From Duganella aquatilis (GTDB lineage Bacteria > Pseudomonadota > Gammaproteobacteria > Burkholderiales > Burkholderiaceae_D): a stretch of 64,000 nt of DNA. The DNA is taken from positions 296,734-360,733 of the forward strand of contig NZ_WKJL01000003.1 in assembly GCF_009674565.1 (NCBI RefSeq), in the 5' to 3' direction. The position numbers and the translations under genes are program-made. This document shows, piece by piece, positions 18,576-27,431 of the stretch (position 1 is the stretch's first letter; every line of letters starts with the position of its first letter). The notes beneath the pieces were generated by a model. It was not told the origin of the DNA, ran no database searches, and worked only from the letters and a program-made list of their open reading frames with translations.

Positions 18576-19861
18576 AGCGAGGGTTCCGTGCGTTCGATGT
18601 GGGGCGCGCGGCGCAGGGACAGGCCGGTTTCCAGGTTGGCGCAGATGCGGTCTGCTTCGTCCAGCAACTGCGGCCATTGCTGGCTGTCGGCCAGCTGAAG
18701 GCGGGCCAGCAGGGACCAGGCTTCGTCCAGCGCTGTTTGGGCAGTCATCGTCTGTGCGCTGCGGCGGGCCTGGTCTGCGGCGGGCAGCGGCTGGTCTGGC
18801 GCGGCCCAGGCCAGCGACGGCATGGTGTTGACGTTCAGCGCGGCCATGCCGAGGCGCAGCAGCAGGGATTGGTGCTTCTCGAAGATCGGCAGGCCGTCGG
18901 GCAGCGTGAGCAGACGCAGTTCGACGCTCAACACCGGCAGTTCAATGAACAGGCGACGCAGCGCGCGCGCATCCTGCTCCGCCGCCGTGGCGCCATGCGG
19001 CATCTGGCCGCCCGCCACGCCGGTGCTGACAGCGGTCGGCGCCGCATGGCCGCTGGCGCTGGCGGCGCGAACGACGGTGGTGGTGGTGGTGGCGGTACGA
19101 GTGGCTGAGGCGTGAGCGGCAGGGGCAATAGCCGTGTCGGCGACGTCTGGCGCGGTTGCAATGGTCGCGGCGCCTGGTGCGGCGGTGCCGATGTGCGGCT
19201 CCACGGGAGCGGTCGGGCCCGCGCTGACGGCGGCATTGGCAACAGCTTTCTGCTCGGCGGCGCGGCGGTCGGCTTCGGCGGCTTGTTGGGCGCGGGACTG
19301 GAGGATGGTGGCGAAATCGACTTGTTCGCCCAGGTCGACCGGCAGGCAGTCGTCTACCGTCACGCCGTAACGCGTGTACATCAGCTGATTCAGCCCGGCG
19401 CGGAAGGCATGCCACTCGTCCAGCGACGTGCACGGCGGCAGATCCAGCGCTCCCTGCGCCAACTCGGCCTGCAAGGCCATGCCGGCGGCAGCGGCGAAGT
19501 CGGCCAACTCCAGACGCCCCGCCGTCTCGCTGAACAAATACAAATCAAACCGCTGCTGCGACACACGCGGATTCGGCGCATCGACCACAAACCGCAGCCG
19601 CAAGCCCCACTCCGGCGCCGACGCAAACGGCACCAGGTCCACCGTGTAAGGCCCCGGATGAAAACAGAACGCCATCTCGCCCTGCTCGCAAGCCACCTTC
19701 CCCGCAACCACGCGGCGCCCATGGCCCGCCGCGTTGAACACCACGACCACGCTCTGCGCAGGCGCGACATCGCCCGCCTCAAGCCGAAGCGCGATCAAGG
19801 TGGCGCCCAGGCCGCCCGTGTCGGCGGCCGGCTTGCGGCGGCGGCTGAATATTCCCATCAT
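18572..19861 (-). CDS. Unassigned operon protein with Ala-rich linker
   Basis: A 429-residue protein with no family that I can name. Residues about 15-195 are a folded beta-rich domain (PAQSVVVVFNAAGHG, CFHPGPYTVDLVPF) ending in FRAGLNQLMYTRYGVTVDDC. This faintly recalls the SPFH-like region of the neighbouring scaffold (PQGEYEIEGFF and LKQRLATYGLAVDGV). Residues about 200-310 are a low-complexity Ala/Thr/Pro linker. Residues about 310-429 are helical (IFEKHQSLLLRLGMAAL, TALDEAWSLLARLQLAD). It abuts the stop of the upstream gene and overlaps the Lon-like gene by 4 bases, so it is an integral operon member. A degenerate SPFH fold is only a guess. Confidence 0.75.
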   Translation of the reverse strand: MMGIFSRRRKPAADTGGLGATLIALRLEAGDVAPAQSVVVVFNAAGHGRRVVAGKVACEQGEMAFCFHPGPYTVDLVPFASAPEWGLRLRFVVDAPNPRVSQQRFDLYLFSETAGRLELADFAAAAGMALQAELAQGALDLPPCTSLDEWHAFRAGLNQLMYTRYGVTVDDCLPVDLGEQVDFATILQSRAQQAAEADRRAAEQKAVANAAVSAGPTAPVEPHIGTAAPGAATIATAPDVADTAIAPAAHASATRTATTTTTVVRAASASGHAAPTAVSTGVAGGQMPHGATAAEQDARALRRLFIELPVLSVELRLLTLPDGLPIFEKHQSLLLRLGMAALNVNTMPSLAWAAPDQPLPAADQARRSAQTMTAQTALDEAWSLLARLQLADSQQWPQLLDEADRICANLETGLSLRRAPHIERTEPSL

Positions 19862-20458
19862 CTACGGCGCTACCGGTTGAACGGCAAAGCCGGCTCCATA
19901 CAGTTGAAAATGCGACGCCGGCGCAGTGTCGAAAGGCCACGCGCGCTCACATTCGCCATCCGCATCCAGACGGCCCTGCAACACAATCGAGCCACCGCCG
20001 TCGATCACCCGCAACTGCGGTTGCTCCTGCAGCAAACGCGCGGCAAACGGCGCTTCCGCAGACAGACTCAGAATCACCTGCCAGCCGCCATCCTGCGGCA
20101 GGAAGTGCAAGGTCCAATAGCCATCATCGGTCACCAGCGCTTCCAGCGCCTCGGCGGTCGACGCCGCGCGCAGCATGCCGCTGCTGCCGGTCCACACCGG
20201 ATCATTGGCGGCCTGCGGCGGCGCGGCCACCGCATGGCGCTCCAGCGACAACTGGCGGAAGCGGCGCAAGGTCAGCGGCGACGACGACAACGCCCGGCGC
20301 TCGTTCGGCGTCAACGGACGCACGCCGTCCAGCGCCGCCAGCAGCGTGGCGTCTGCCAGCATCAGGCGGTCGCCCGGCGCCGCGCGCGCCAGCAGCAGGC
20401 GTTCGCGCAGGCGTGCATCCAGGTCATCTTGTGCTGAGTTCAAATCGTTCTCCTTCAT
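19862..20458 (-). CDS. Unassigned 198-residue operon protein
   Basis: I do not recognise this protein. It has a charged helical N-terminus (DDLDARLRERLLLARAAPGD), a region like LTPNERRALSSSPLTLRRFR that may be a helix pair, and a beta-rich C-terminal half (GYWTLHFLPQDGGWQVILSL, LRVIDGGGSIVLQG). There is no signal peptide or membrane helix, so it should be cytoplasmic. It overlaps the upstream gene by 4 bases and abuts the next one. The N-terminal half has the feel of the short cytoplasmic helix bundle of anti-sigma proteins, but this is a weak impression. Confidence 0.75.
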   Translation of the reverse strand: MKENDLNSAQDDLDARLRERLLLARAAPGDRLMLADATLLAALDGVRPLTPNERRALSSSPLTLRRFRQLSLERHAVAAPPQAANDPVWTGSSGMLRAASTAEALEALVTDDGYWTLHFLPQDGGWQVILSLSAEAPFAARLLQEQPQLRVIDGGGSIVLQGRLDADGECERAWPFDTAPASHFQLYGAGFAVQPVAP

Positions 20459-21771
20459 CGCGCGCCCGCTGCTTGCAGCCTGGCGATTGCTTCATTACGA
20501 CGCTTGCGCAGCGTCGGCATCGAAATCTGGTCCAGCGCCGCCAACTGCTGCAAGGTGGGCAGCTCGCCGGTGGCCGGGTCCAGCCAGGCGTCGGGATAGG
20601 TATCGTCCGCCACGCCCAGCAGCTTGTGGTACACGGCCAGCCGGATCGGCAGCGATTCGTCGTGCAGCATGCGCACCGTCCAGCTGCCGGCTTCCTGTGC
20701 GGCCCGCGCCATTTCAAGATAGCGGAGGGGCAGGGAAAGCTCTTCGGCGCGGGACTGTTCGGCGGCCAGTTGCGCCTCGTCGGGCGCCGGCGTGTCGTCG
20801 AAGACGTCACCTGTGTCGGCGGGCGCTTCATCGTCCACGTCGTCCTCCGGCGCGGCCAGGATGCGGTCCTCGTCCTGCGGCAGCCCGCTGGCCTCCGCCT
20901 GCTCGGACTCGCCCAGCACGCGCCAGTAGTCTTCCATCCACAGCGCCGCTTCGCCGGCCTCGCCCTGCCATTCCTCGGCGCTGTCCATATTCGCGGACAG
21001 CTCCTCATAATCGCCGATTTCCGCCAGCAGCGCCGCAATCTTGTCGACGCTGTTTTTCAGGCTGGCGAAGCGCTTGGACCTGGTGTGCAAAGGCCCCGGC
21101 GAGCCGCCGAACTGCTCCAGCGTCTCGCTCCAGCGGATGATCCACTCGGCCTTGCAGCCGCCGATGGACTTCATCTGCCGCACCTCGATCGGCGTGCCGG
21201 CCGGCGGACGCCCGAGGATCGCGCCGACCTGCGCCGCATGCTGTTCCCAGGCCGCGAACAGGCCGGAAATCTCGCGGTAAGCGGTATCCAGCATGCGATA
21301 GGTGTAGATCTTGTTGGGCGAGCAGTCGCGCCCCGTGGCGACGATGTAGTTGTCCGCATCGACCTTGTCGCGCAAGGTGGCGTACATATCGTTGACTTTC
21401 TTGCGCAGCACGCCCTCGGCGGCGGCATCGCGCCAAAAGGCGCCGCTGCGCGCATGTTCGCTGGCCATGGCGGCCGCAAACGCCGACCAGTACGCCGGCT
21501 GCGCCTGCAATTCGTACAACAGGCCGAGCGACAGTTCATAGACGCTCTCGCCGTAGCTGTTGCCCTCCGCCTCGCCGCGCGCGGTGCGGGCGTTGGCGCG
21601 CAGCGAGGCGGCTACCGCATCGGTATAGGCGTCGAGCAGCGTCGCGTGCTGCCCGGGGTCGAGCACCTGGTGCATCTCAATCTGCCGGAAGGCCTGCAAT
21701 GAGCAAAGTCCCAGCAGCTTGCGCACTTGTTCCCAGCCGTGCTCCTGATACCGGGTTCCTGGCAAGCGCAT
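20455..21771 (-). CDS. Unassigned helical operon protein with acidic linker and C-terminal HTH-like end
   Basis: A 438-residue protein from the ATG at 21771, which has AGGA five bases upstream; an in-frame TTG at 21798 is less likely. The first 270 residues are mostly helical (SVYELSLGLLYELQAQPAYW, VRKLLGLCSLQAFRQIEM). A strongly acidic stretch follows around residues 300-345 (EDDVDDEAPADTGDVFDD). The last 40 residues (LPTLQQLAALDQISMPTLRK and a following helix) resemble a helix-turn-helix. No enzyme motif is visible. It could be a DNA-binding or adaptor subunit. It is the second gene of the operon, 82 bases after the transpeptidase gene. Confidence 0.75.
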   Translation of the reverse strand: MRLPGTRYQEHGWEQVRKLLGLCSLQAFRQIEMHQVLDPGQHATLLDAYTDAVAASLRANARTARGEAEGNSYGESVYELSLGLLYELQAQPAYWSAFAAAMASEHARSGAFWRDAAAEGVLRKKVNDMYATLRDKVDADNYIVATGRDCSPNKIYTYRMLDTAYREISGLFAAWEQHAAQVGAILGRPPAGTPIEVRQMKSIGGCKAEWIIRWSETLEQFGGSPGPLHTRSKRFASLKNSVDKIAALLAEIGDYEELSANMDSAEEWQGEAGEAALWMEDYWRVLGESEQAEASGLPQDEDRILAAPEDDVDDEAPADTGDVFDDTPAPDEAQLAAEQSRAEELSLPLRYLEMARAAQEAGSWTVRMLHDESLPIRLAVYHKLLGVADDTYPDAWLDPATGELPTLQQLAALDQISMPTLRKRRNEAIARLQAAGAR

Positions 21772-21853
21772 AAAGTCCTGTGTATGAAGGTGAATCAAAA
21801 AGGCTTCTCAAGAATGCCATAAAACCGCCCTTTCCATTATCCCGTTTACAAGG

Positions 21854-24800
21854 CTATTTCCCCTTCTGTTCACCATTCTGCGCCGCCAGCGTGGACAGAA
21901 TGGCGGCAATCACCGGCGCGGCGTGCTCGCCGCCGGTGGCATCCGAATGGCTGACGAAGGCCGCCATCGCCAGGCGGTGGGTCTGGCCGGGCAGGCTGCC
22001 CGCTTCCAGCCAGCCGGTGAACCAGACGGTGGCCGTGTCCTCGCCGCTGGGCGCGGTGCCGGTTTTGCCGTACAGGCCAGGACGCACATGGGCCAGCAGC
22101 GCGCCACGGAAGGCGCCGGCGCCGGTGCCGACATCGACCACACCCTTCATGCCGGCCTTGATGCGGTCCAGGCGAATGCCCAGCGGCGGCGTGGACGGCG
22201 TTGCACCATCCCGGCCGTCCAGCGACAGCAGCATGCGCGGCGTGACCACCCTGCCCTGTCCGACCGCCGCCGACGCCAGCGCCATTTGCAGCGGCGTGAC
22301 CTGCATGCGCAGGCCGATCGACATCTGGCGCAGTTCGTGGCGGGTGTGGATAGGGTCCATGTGGGCCGGCGTGGATTGCAGCGCATCCCAGGCGCGCCAG
22401 TTGAAATCGGCCGGCAGCAGGCCGCCGTCGAGCCGCTGCGACTGCTCGAAGCCCAGCCGGTGCGCGGCGGCGACGATGGGACGCACCGAATCCAGCGCGT
22501 CGGCATCCAATGCCTGCAGGTCGGGCGCGCCGCCCTCCGGACGGCCGAACAGGCTGCGGTCGCTCATCTCGCCGGACCAGGCGAACCAGGTATTCAGGCT
22601 GTAGGTCAGCGCCTGCGCCAGGCCAAGCCGGCCTTCCTGCGCGCGGCGGTCCAGGCTTTGCTCGCGGTAGTTGGTGATGTGCGCCAGGCGCGGATTGAGC
22701 GGATAGGTGGCGGCGTCGGTCTGGAAGCCGTAGCCGCGCTGCGCCGCCACGCGGTTGATCACGGGCAGCGGCATGCCGCCCAACAGCGCATCCATCTGCG
22801 GATCGTTTTGCGCGGCCAGCTCCAGTCCCAAGGCGCTGACGACTTTGAACGTGGAGCCGGGGCTCTGGTGCGCGCCGCCGTCGTGCTGCAAGGCCGGCAG
22901 TCGCAAAGGACTGCGCGCGGGGCTGGTGCGGTCGAAATCGCGTACTTCTGCCCAGTTGGCGGCGCTGACTTCGCCCGCGCCCGCACCGGCGGCGGCCAGG
23001 ATGTCGCCGGTTTCGGTGTCGAGGATGACCAGGCCGGCGTGGCGGTCATCGGGCGCGGCCTGGCCGCCGGTACAGCGGCCCGAATCCCAGCGTCCGCGAT
23101 GCATGGCGACGCATTCGAGCACGCGCTGGCTCAGCGCCTGCAACGGCAGATCGAGCGTCAGCGAGGCGTTGACGACGCCCTTGGCGGCCGGCAGGCGCGC
23201 CAGCATGCCGGCGATGCTGTTAGCGTGTTCCGTGCTGACGCCCAGCAGCGGCGCGAGTCCCGCCTCCGCCGCCGCTTCGCTGGGCGCGCCGTCGGTCCAC
23301 AGCACGGTGCCGTTGCGGTCCTGTAGCTGAACCGGCGATGGCGCGGCGCTGCGGGCGGCGGTGTTGTCGCTCTGCGCCAGCGCCTGCCAGATCAGGCGGC
23401 CGTTGGCCACGCGCAGGTGGCGGTATTTCTGGTCTTCCGGCGCGCTGAAGTCCAACGGCTGCACGTCCAGCTGGATGCTGCGGGCGCCGGCTTGCAGTGT
23501 CAGGGCGATCTGCTGGACGTCGTTGATGTTGGCACAGGCGCGGCCGGTACAGGCTGGCGCAAAGTCGGCGCTGGCGCCGCTGATGCCGCTGCCAGCGCGG
23601 CCGGCGACCAGCAGGTGCACCACTTCGCCGCCGCTGGCCGCATGCGGCAGGTTCAACGTCAGGTGCACCACCGGACGGCCATCACTGCCCTCGCCGGCCT
23701 GGGGCCAGCGAGCGACTCGGGTCCATGGCTGCCAGCCTTGCGGCAGCGACGCAAACAGGCGCGATGCGGCAACCGGCATCTGGCTGGTGGTGGCGATCAT
23801 CACCGGCGCGTTGCCGTTGGCGGCGCTGGCGGCGGTGCTGGCGGTCCAGTCCAGCGCCAGCTTGTCCGGGGCCTTGATGCGCCAGGCCAGCAGGCGGCGT
23901 TCGCTGTTGTAGATGTCGATCTGCTGGCGGACGTAGGCGCCATCGGCCTGGTAGTACAGCCGTTTGAACAGCTTGTGCGTGGCGGCGCCAGGCTGGATCT
24001 GCTTCCAGTCGACGAGTTCCGCCGCGCGTTCGGCGCCGCCGGCGGCCTGCCATTGCGGCAGGTCGCGCGGGGCCAGTTCGATGGCGCCATTGGCGGTGAG
24101 GCGGATCAGCCCCTTGGCTTGCAGGTCTTCGAACAGCGACTGGTCTTCCAGTTCGCCGGCGGCGGCTTGCGGCACCTGATACTGGCCGGGCGCGAAATAG
24201 GCGCTGACGGCGCGACCACGCGCGGGGAAAGCGGTGACCAGCGCCGGGCCGGCAATGGCGGCCGGCCCGGCCGGGCGATACATCTGCACCAGCAGCTCGC
24301 CGGCCTGCGGACACATGGCGTTGGCGCGGCGCTCGATGCGCAGCGCCGAGCTGGCGCCCCACAGCAGCCAGCCTTGCTGGCGCAGCGCGACCTGGCCGCT
24401 GGCGCCCTGCTCGATCTGTCCCAGGCTGGCGTCGCTGAGCCAGCGGGCGTCGCCCTGCCTGGTGTGCCAGCTGAGTTGCAACGGTTCGCTCAGCGGGTCG
24501 CTGAAGTCGGCGCGGGCGCTGCCTTCGATGTCGATTTCGGGCATGGCGTCGGCGCCACTGGTGCGATCGGCCACCAGCAGCACGTTACGCAGGGAGATCT
24601 GGACATTGGCTTCCTGGTTGCGCGTCACCCAGCGTTTGACATCGTCGAAGCGGTAGCCCAGCCGCAGCGGCAGCAGACGGGCGTCGGTCGGACTGCGCAT
24701 CTGGCTGCACAGGTCGACTCGCACCGGCGGCGCGGCTTGCAGATTGGAGGCGATCAGCAGCGCGCCGCCGGCATGCAGGCTGGCGCTGATGCCCGGCTGT

Positions 24801-25150
24801 TCAGGCACGGTGAAGGCGACGCCCGGCAGCACCGACTGGTAAGCGTTGGCGGCACGGATATTGGCGGCCGCCTGCGGCGTGTTGGCGGTGGCAGCGGCCA
24901 GATGGCGCGCATGCCCGGCGATCAGCGCGCCGCCGCCCAGCACCACGACCGCGCCGGCCAGCGCCAGCCAGACGGCGCGCGCGGGGATCGCGCGACGCCC
25001 CTGATCAGGCGGCAGCGATGGCTTGCGGGCGGGCGACACCAGCGCCACGGCCGGGCCGGAACGCCGTCCGGCGCGCAGATTGGCACTGCGGCGACGGGCG
25101 CGGCGGCGCTCGGTCCAGGCTTGCAGAATGGTGCTGATGAATCGCGGCAT
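21854..25150 (-). CDS. Large penicillin-binding transpeptidase protein
   Basis: A 1098-residue, single-pass inner-membrane protein and the first gene of the operon. A basic cytoplasmic tail (residues 1-56) precedes a membrane helix (about 57-80). The C-terminal third is a penicillin-binding transpeptidase domain: Ser766-Thr-Phe-Lys769 (active serine), Ser851-Leu-Asn853, and Lys1029-Thr-Gly. The first 600 or so periplasmic residues match neither a glycosyltransferase nor the usual PBP dimerisation domain, and contain DUF-like beta-rich stretches. It should cross-link peptidoglycan or sense beta-lactam or wall intermediates. Gene order with a kinase and SPFH scaffold is unusual. GAGGGG supports the ATG at 25150. 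Confidence 0.9.
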   Translation of the reverse strand: MPRFISTILQAWTERRRARRRSANLRAGRRSGPAVALVSPARKPSLPPDQGRRAIPARAVWLALAGAVVVLGGGALIAGHARHLAAATANTPQAAANIRAANAYQSVLPGVAFTVPEQPGISASLHAGGALLIASNLQAAPPVRVDLCSQMRSPTDARLLPLRLGYRFDDVKRWVTRNQEANVQISLRNVLLVADRTSGADAMPEIDIEGSARADFSDPLSEPLQLSWHTRQGDARWLSDASLGQIEQGASGQVALRQQGWLLWGASSALRIERRANAMCPQAGELLVQMYRPAGPAAIAGPALVTAFPARGRAVSAYFAPGQYQVPQAAAGELEDQSLFEDLQAKGLIRLTANGAIELAPRDLPQWQAAGGAERAAELVDWKQIQPGAATHKLFKRLYYQADGAYVRQQIDIYNSERRLLAWRIKAPDKLALDWTASTAASAANGNAPVMIATTSQMPVAASRLFASLPQGWQPWTRVARWPQAGEGSDGRPVVHLTLNLPHAASGGEVVHLLVAGRAGSGISGASADFAPACTGRACANINDVQQIALTLQAGARSIQLDVQPLDFSAPEDQKYRHLRVANGRLIWQALAQSDNTAARSAAPSPVQLQDRNGTVLWTDGAPSEAAAEAGLAPLLGVSTEHANSIAGMLARLPAAKGVVNASLTLDLPLQALSQRVLECVAMHRGRWDSGRCTGGQAAPDDRHAGLVILDTETGDILAAAGAGAGEVSAANWAEVRDFDRTSPARSPLRLPALQHDGGAHQSPGSTFKVVSALGLELAAQNDPQMDALLGGMPLPVINRVAAQRGYGFQTDAATYPLNPRLAHITNYREQSLDRRAQEGRLGLAQALTYSLNTWFAWSGEMSDRSLFGRPEGGAPDLQALDADALDSVRPIVAAAHRLGFEQSQRLDGGLLPADFNWRAWDALQSTPAHMDPIHTRHELRQMSIGLRMQVTPLQMALASAAVGQGRVVTPRMLLSLDGRDGATPSTPPLGIRLDRIKAGMKGVVDVGTGAGAFRGALLAHVRPGLYGKTGTAPSGEDTATVWFTGWLEAGSLPGQTHRLAMAAFVSHSDATGGEHAAPVIAAILSTLAAQNGEQKGK

Positions 25151-25342
25151 ATGCCCCTCGCGCTAGGTGAACGGTATCTGCCGCTACTTAGCAGAGGGGC
25201 AAGGAAAAACCGGCCTCCCATCGCGCCAGAATGCATTTCGCGCCGCCGAAATAGCGGCTCGTCGCAATCCGGGTGCGGCTTGCGGGGGCTTGGCATACAG
25301 TGACTACATCGAAGCTCACTCACCCACCGCAAGGAGATTAAA

Positions 25343-25570
25343 ATGAACGTCCTGAAAAACTTTGAAGCCCTGTTCGTCGTGACCGCCGCCCTGGCTTGCG
25401 CCGCCACCTACGCACTGGAAACCACGCCGGTCAACGCCGTCGACACCAACATGCAAGTGGTCGTGGTCAGCGCCAAGCGCCTGACGCCTGAACAAAAACT
25501 GCAGTCGGTCCTGGAAGAACGCGCCACCACCATGGCCGCCGACACCAGCGCCAAAGAGAGCAAAATTTGA
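25343..25570 (+). CDS. Small secreted protein, 75 residues
   Basis: A short protein preceded by a good ribosome site (AAGGAG, eight bases from the ATG). The first 25 residues look like a signal peptide or membrane segment (FVVTAALACAATYALE), followed by a polar tail with VVVSAKRLTPEQKLQSVLEE. No domain is recognised. It is divergent from the big operon. A stem-loop follows the stop. Confidence 0.7.
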   Translation: MNVLKNFEALFVVTAALACAATYALETTPVNAVDTNMQVVVVSAKRLTPEQKLQSVLEERATTMAADTSAKESKI

Positions 25571-25583
25571 ACGCCCGCTTCCC

Positions 25584-25617
25584 CTTCGCCTGTACGCCGG
25601 CCGCGTAACAGGCGAAG
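25584..25617 (+). terminator. Stem-loop after the small secreted protein gene
   Basis: CTTCGCCTGT (25584-25593) and ACAGGCGAAG (25608-25617) form a perfect 10-bp stem with a 14-base loop, 14 bases after the stop codon. No clean T-run follows, so it may be a Rho-assisted end or an mRNA-stabilising hairpin. Confidence 0.5.
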
Positions 25618-25777
25618 CGCTCTCCGGCGGCTTTCTGTTCGCCATCGCACAATAGCTTTGCACAGCTTTGTGTCATATGTAAAAAGTTGCATCATTCAGC
25701 ACCACAGGTTTTTCCGCTTGATATAGTTCGTCCCATGCGCAGTAAGCAGCGCGATTACAAAAACGGAGGACTTCATC

Positions 25778-26515
25778 ATGATCAAGCCAATTTTCGCCAC
25801 TGCCCTGCTTGCGCTGAGCGCCGCAGCGTTTGTGCCATCCATCGCCTCCGCACAAGTCGGCGTCAGCGTCGTCATCGGCAACGCCCCGCCTGCACCGCGT
25901 TTTGAAAGCGTGCCTGCGCCGCGCCGCGGCTACGTCTGGGCGCCGGGCTACTGGAACTGGGACGGCCACCGCCACGTATGGCTGGGCGGCCACTGGGAAC
26001 GTGAGCGCATCGGCAGCAGCTGGCGTCCTGCGGCCTGGGTGCAGGATGGCCGCGGCTGGCGTTTCGATCCGGGTGGCTGGTACGTCGTCAGCGGCCCGTC
26101 CCGCGTCGACTACATCACCGTCGCACCGCCGCCACCACGGTATGAAGTCATCCCTGCGCCGCGTCCCGGCTACATCTGGGCGCCGGGCTATTGGGAATGG
26201 CGCGGCAACCGCCACGAATGGATAGGCGGCAGCTGGATCGCCTCGCGTCCAGGCTACGTCTACAACCAGCCGCGCTGGACGCAACGCGACGGCCACTGGT
26301 ATCGCGAAGAAGCGCGCTGGGATCGCGGCCCGAACGGCGACCGCGATCACGACGGCATCCCCAACCGCTACGACCGTCACGACAACCGCGGCGACAATCG
26401 CGGCCGCGGCGACAGGGACCATGACGGCATCCCGAACCGCTATGACCGCGACCGCGATGGCGACGGCGTGCCTAACCGCTACGACCAGCATCCCGACAAC
26501 CGTCGTCGCGATTGA
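25778..26515 (+). CDS. Secreted YXWGXW-type repeat protein with Ca-binding-like tail
   Basis: A 245-residue exported protein preceded by ACGGAGG. Residues 1-25 are a signal peptide ending ASA. Two long YXWGXW-type repeats follow, about 80 residues apart: VPAPRRGYVWAPGYWNW and IPAPRPGYIWAPGYWEW, each followed by a WxGGxW block. The last 60 residues hold three Asp/Asn-rich repeats (DHDGIPNRYD twice and DGDGVPNRYD) that resemble thrombospondin type 3 calcium-binding repeats. It probably sits in the periplasm or on the surface; the role of the family is unknown. The RNase H-like gene starts on its stop codon. Confidence 0.85.
   Translation: MIKPIFATALLALSAAAFVPSIASAQVGVSVVIGNAPPAPRFESVPAPRRGYVWAPGYWNWDGHRHVWLGGHWERERIGSSWRPAAWVQDGRGWRFDPGGWYVVSGPSRVDYITVAPPPPRYEVIPAPRPGYIWAPGYWEWRGNRHEWIGGSWIASRPGYVYNQPRWTQRDGHWYREEARWDRGPNGDRDHDGIPNRYDRHDNRGDNRGRGDRDHDGIPNRYDRDRDGDGVPNRYDQHPDNRRRD
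26343..26488 (+). repeat. Three coding repeats of a calcium-binding-like motif
   Basis: Three similar 34-base units at 26343-26376, 26415-26448 and 26455-26488 encode D(R/H)DHDGIPNRYD-like segments at the end of the YXWGXW protein. Their acidic DxDxDG spacing resembles thrombospondin type 3 repeats. Confidence 0.7.
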
Positions 26516-27180
26516 TGAGCAATCCGGAGTTTGAAACGCTGGCCACGGCCGCCTTCAAGGGCGAGCGCGTGGCCGCGCGTCGTCTGGCGGCGCGCATGCA
26601 GTGGAGCGAGGCGCAGGCGCTGTTGCAGGTGCTGACCTTGGCCGCTGGCGCGCCGGGACTGGCGCACCTGCTGGCCGAGCGCGAGGCGCTGCGTCGGCGT
26701 GACGAGGAACGCCGGCAGGCAAGGCTGGCGGCAAGCGCGCACAAAGCGGCGGCGCGCAAGGCGGCCATGCAGCCGTCTGCCGTGGGCTGGCGCGGATGGT
26801 TCGACGGCTCGGCGCATCCGAATCCCGGCCAGATCGGCATCGGTGCCCTGCTCTGCGGGCCGGATGGGCAGCGGCTGGAAATCAGCCGCCGCGCAGGACA
26901 CGGCAACAGCAGCGAGGCGGAGTATCTGGCCTTGACGGCCCTGCTGGAAGCGGCCCGCGACAACGGCGCGACAGCGCTGGCGGTGCACGGCGACAGCCAG
27001 GTCGTGATCAATGATGTGAATCTCGGCGCGGCGCGCGGCGCCAAAGGGCTGGAAGAACATCGTCAGCGTGTGACGGAATTGATGGCAATACTGGGCGAGG
27101 TGACGCTACGCTGGGTGCCGCGCCACCGCAACGGCGATGCGGACCGCCTGTCGCAGCAGGCCGTCCACGCTCACAACTAG
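26515..27180 (+). CDS. RNase HI-like protein with N-terminal helical extension
   Basis: A 221-residue protein. The ATG at 26515 shares its A with the preceding TGA stop. Residues 1-90 are a basic helical region without a known domain. Residues about 95-215 are an RNase H fold with all acidic catalytic positions visible: Asp in WFDGSAHPNPG, Glu in SSEAEYLAL, Asp in VHGDSQVVIN and Asp in HRNGDADRLS. It should cleave RNA in RNA-DNA hybrids or belong to the RVT_3 subgroup of plant-like RNase H proteins. Coupling to a secreted protein gene is odd and may be accidental. Confidence 0.85.
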   Translation: MSNPEFETLATAAFKGERVAARRLAARMQWSEAQALLQVLTLAAGAPGLAHLLAEREALRRRDEERRQARLAASAHKAAARKAAMQPSAVGWRGWFDGSAHPNPGQIGIGALLCGPDGQRLEISRRAGHGNSSEAEYLALTALLEAARDNGATALAVHGDSQVVINDVNLGAARGAKGLEEHRQRVTELMAILGEVTLRWVPRHRNGDADRLSQQAVHAHN

Positions 27181-27377
27181 CTGCTACGCCAGAACGAGGC
27201 TATTTTCGCAATCGCCCAGCGGGTCGCGGCGGTGGTGGCGTAGATGCCGATGCCGCTGATGAGCATGAAGCCGCCGAAGGTCTGGTTGCCGGTCATGGCC
27301 GTCATGATGCCGACCAGGGCGAAGAAATCGCCCAGGACCATGCCAGCGCTGCGTTTTGTATGAATGATAATCGACAT
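27177..27377 (-). CDS. Small two-helix membrane protein
   Basis: A 66-residue protein. The ATG at 27377 is preceded by GGGAGACG, which fits better than the upstream in-frame start. Two hydrophobic segments are visible (LGDFFALVGIMTAMTG and FGGFMLISGIGIYATTA). No family was recognised. Its stop overlaps the RNase H-like gene stop by 4 bases, tail to tail. Confidence 0.6.
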   Translation of the reverse strand: MSIIIHTKRSAGMVLGDFFALVGIMTAMTGNQTFGGFMLISGIGIYATTAATRWAIAKIASFWRSS

Positions 27378-27431
27378 TATCGTCTCCCGTACCACCTGCA
27401 CCCACTCTACCTCAATCCCGCGCAAGCTGCA

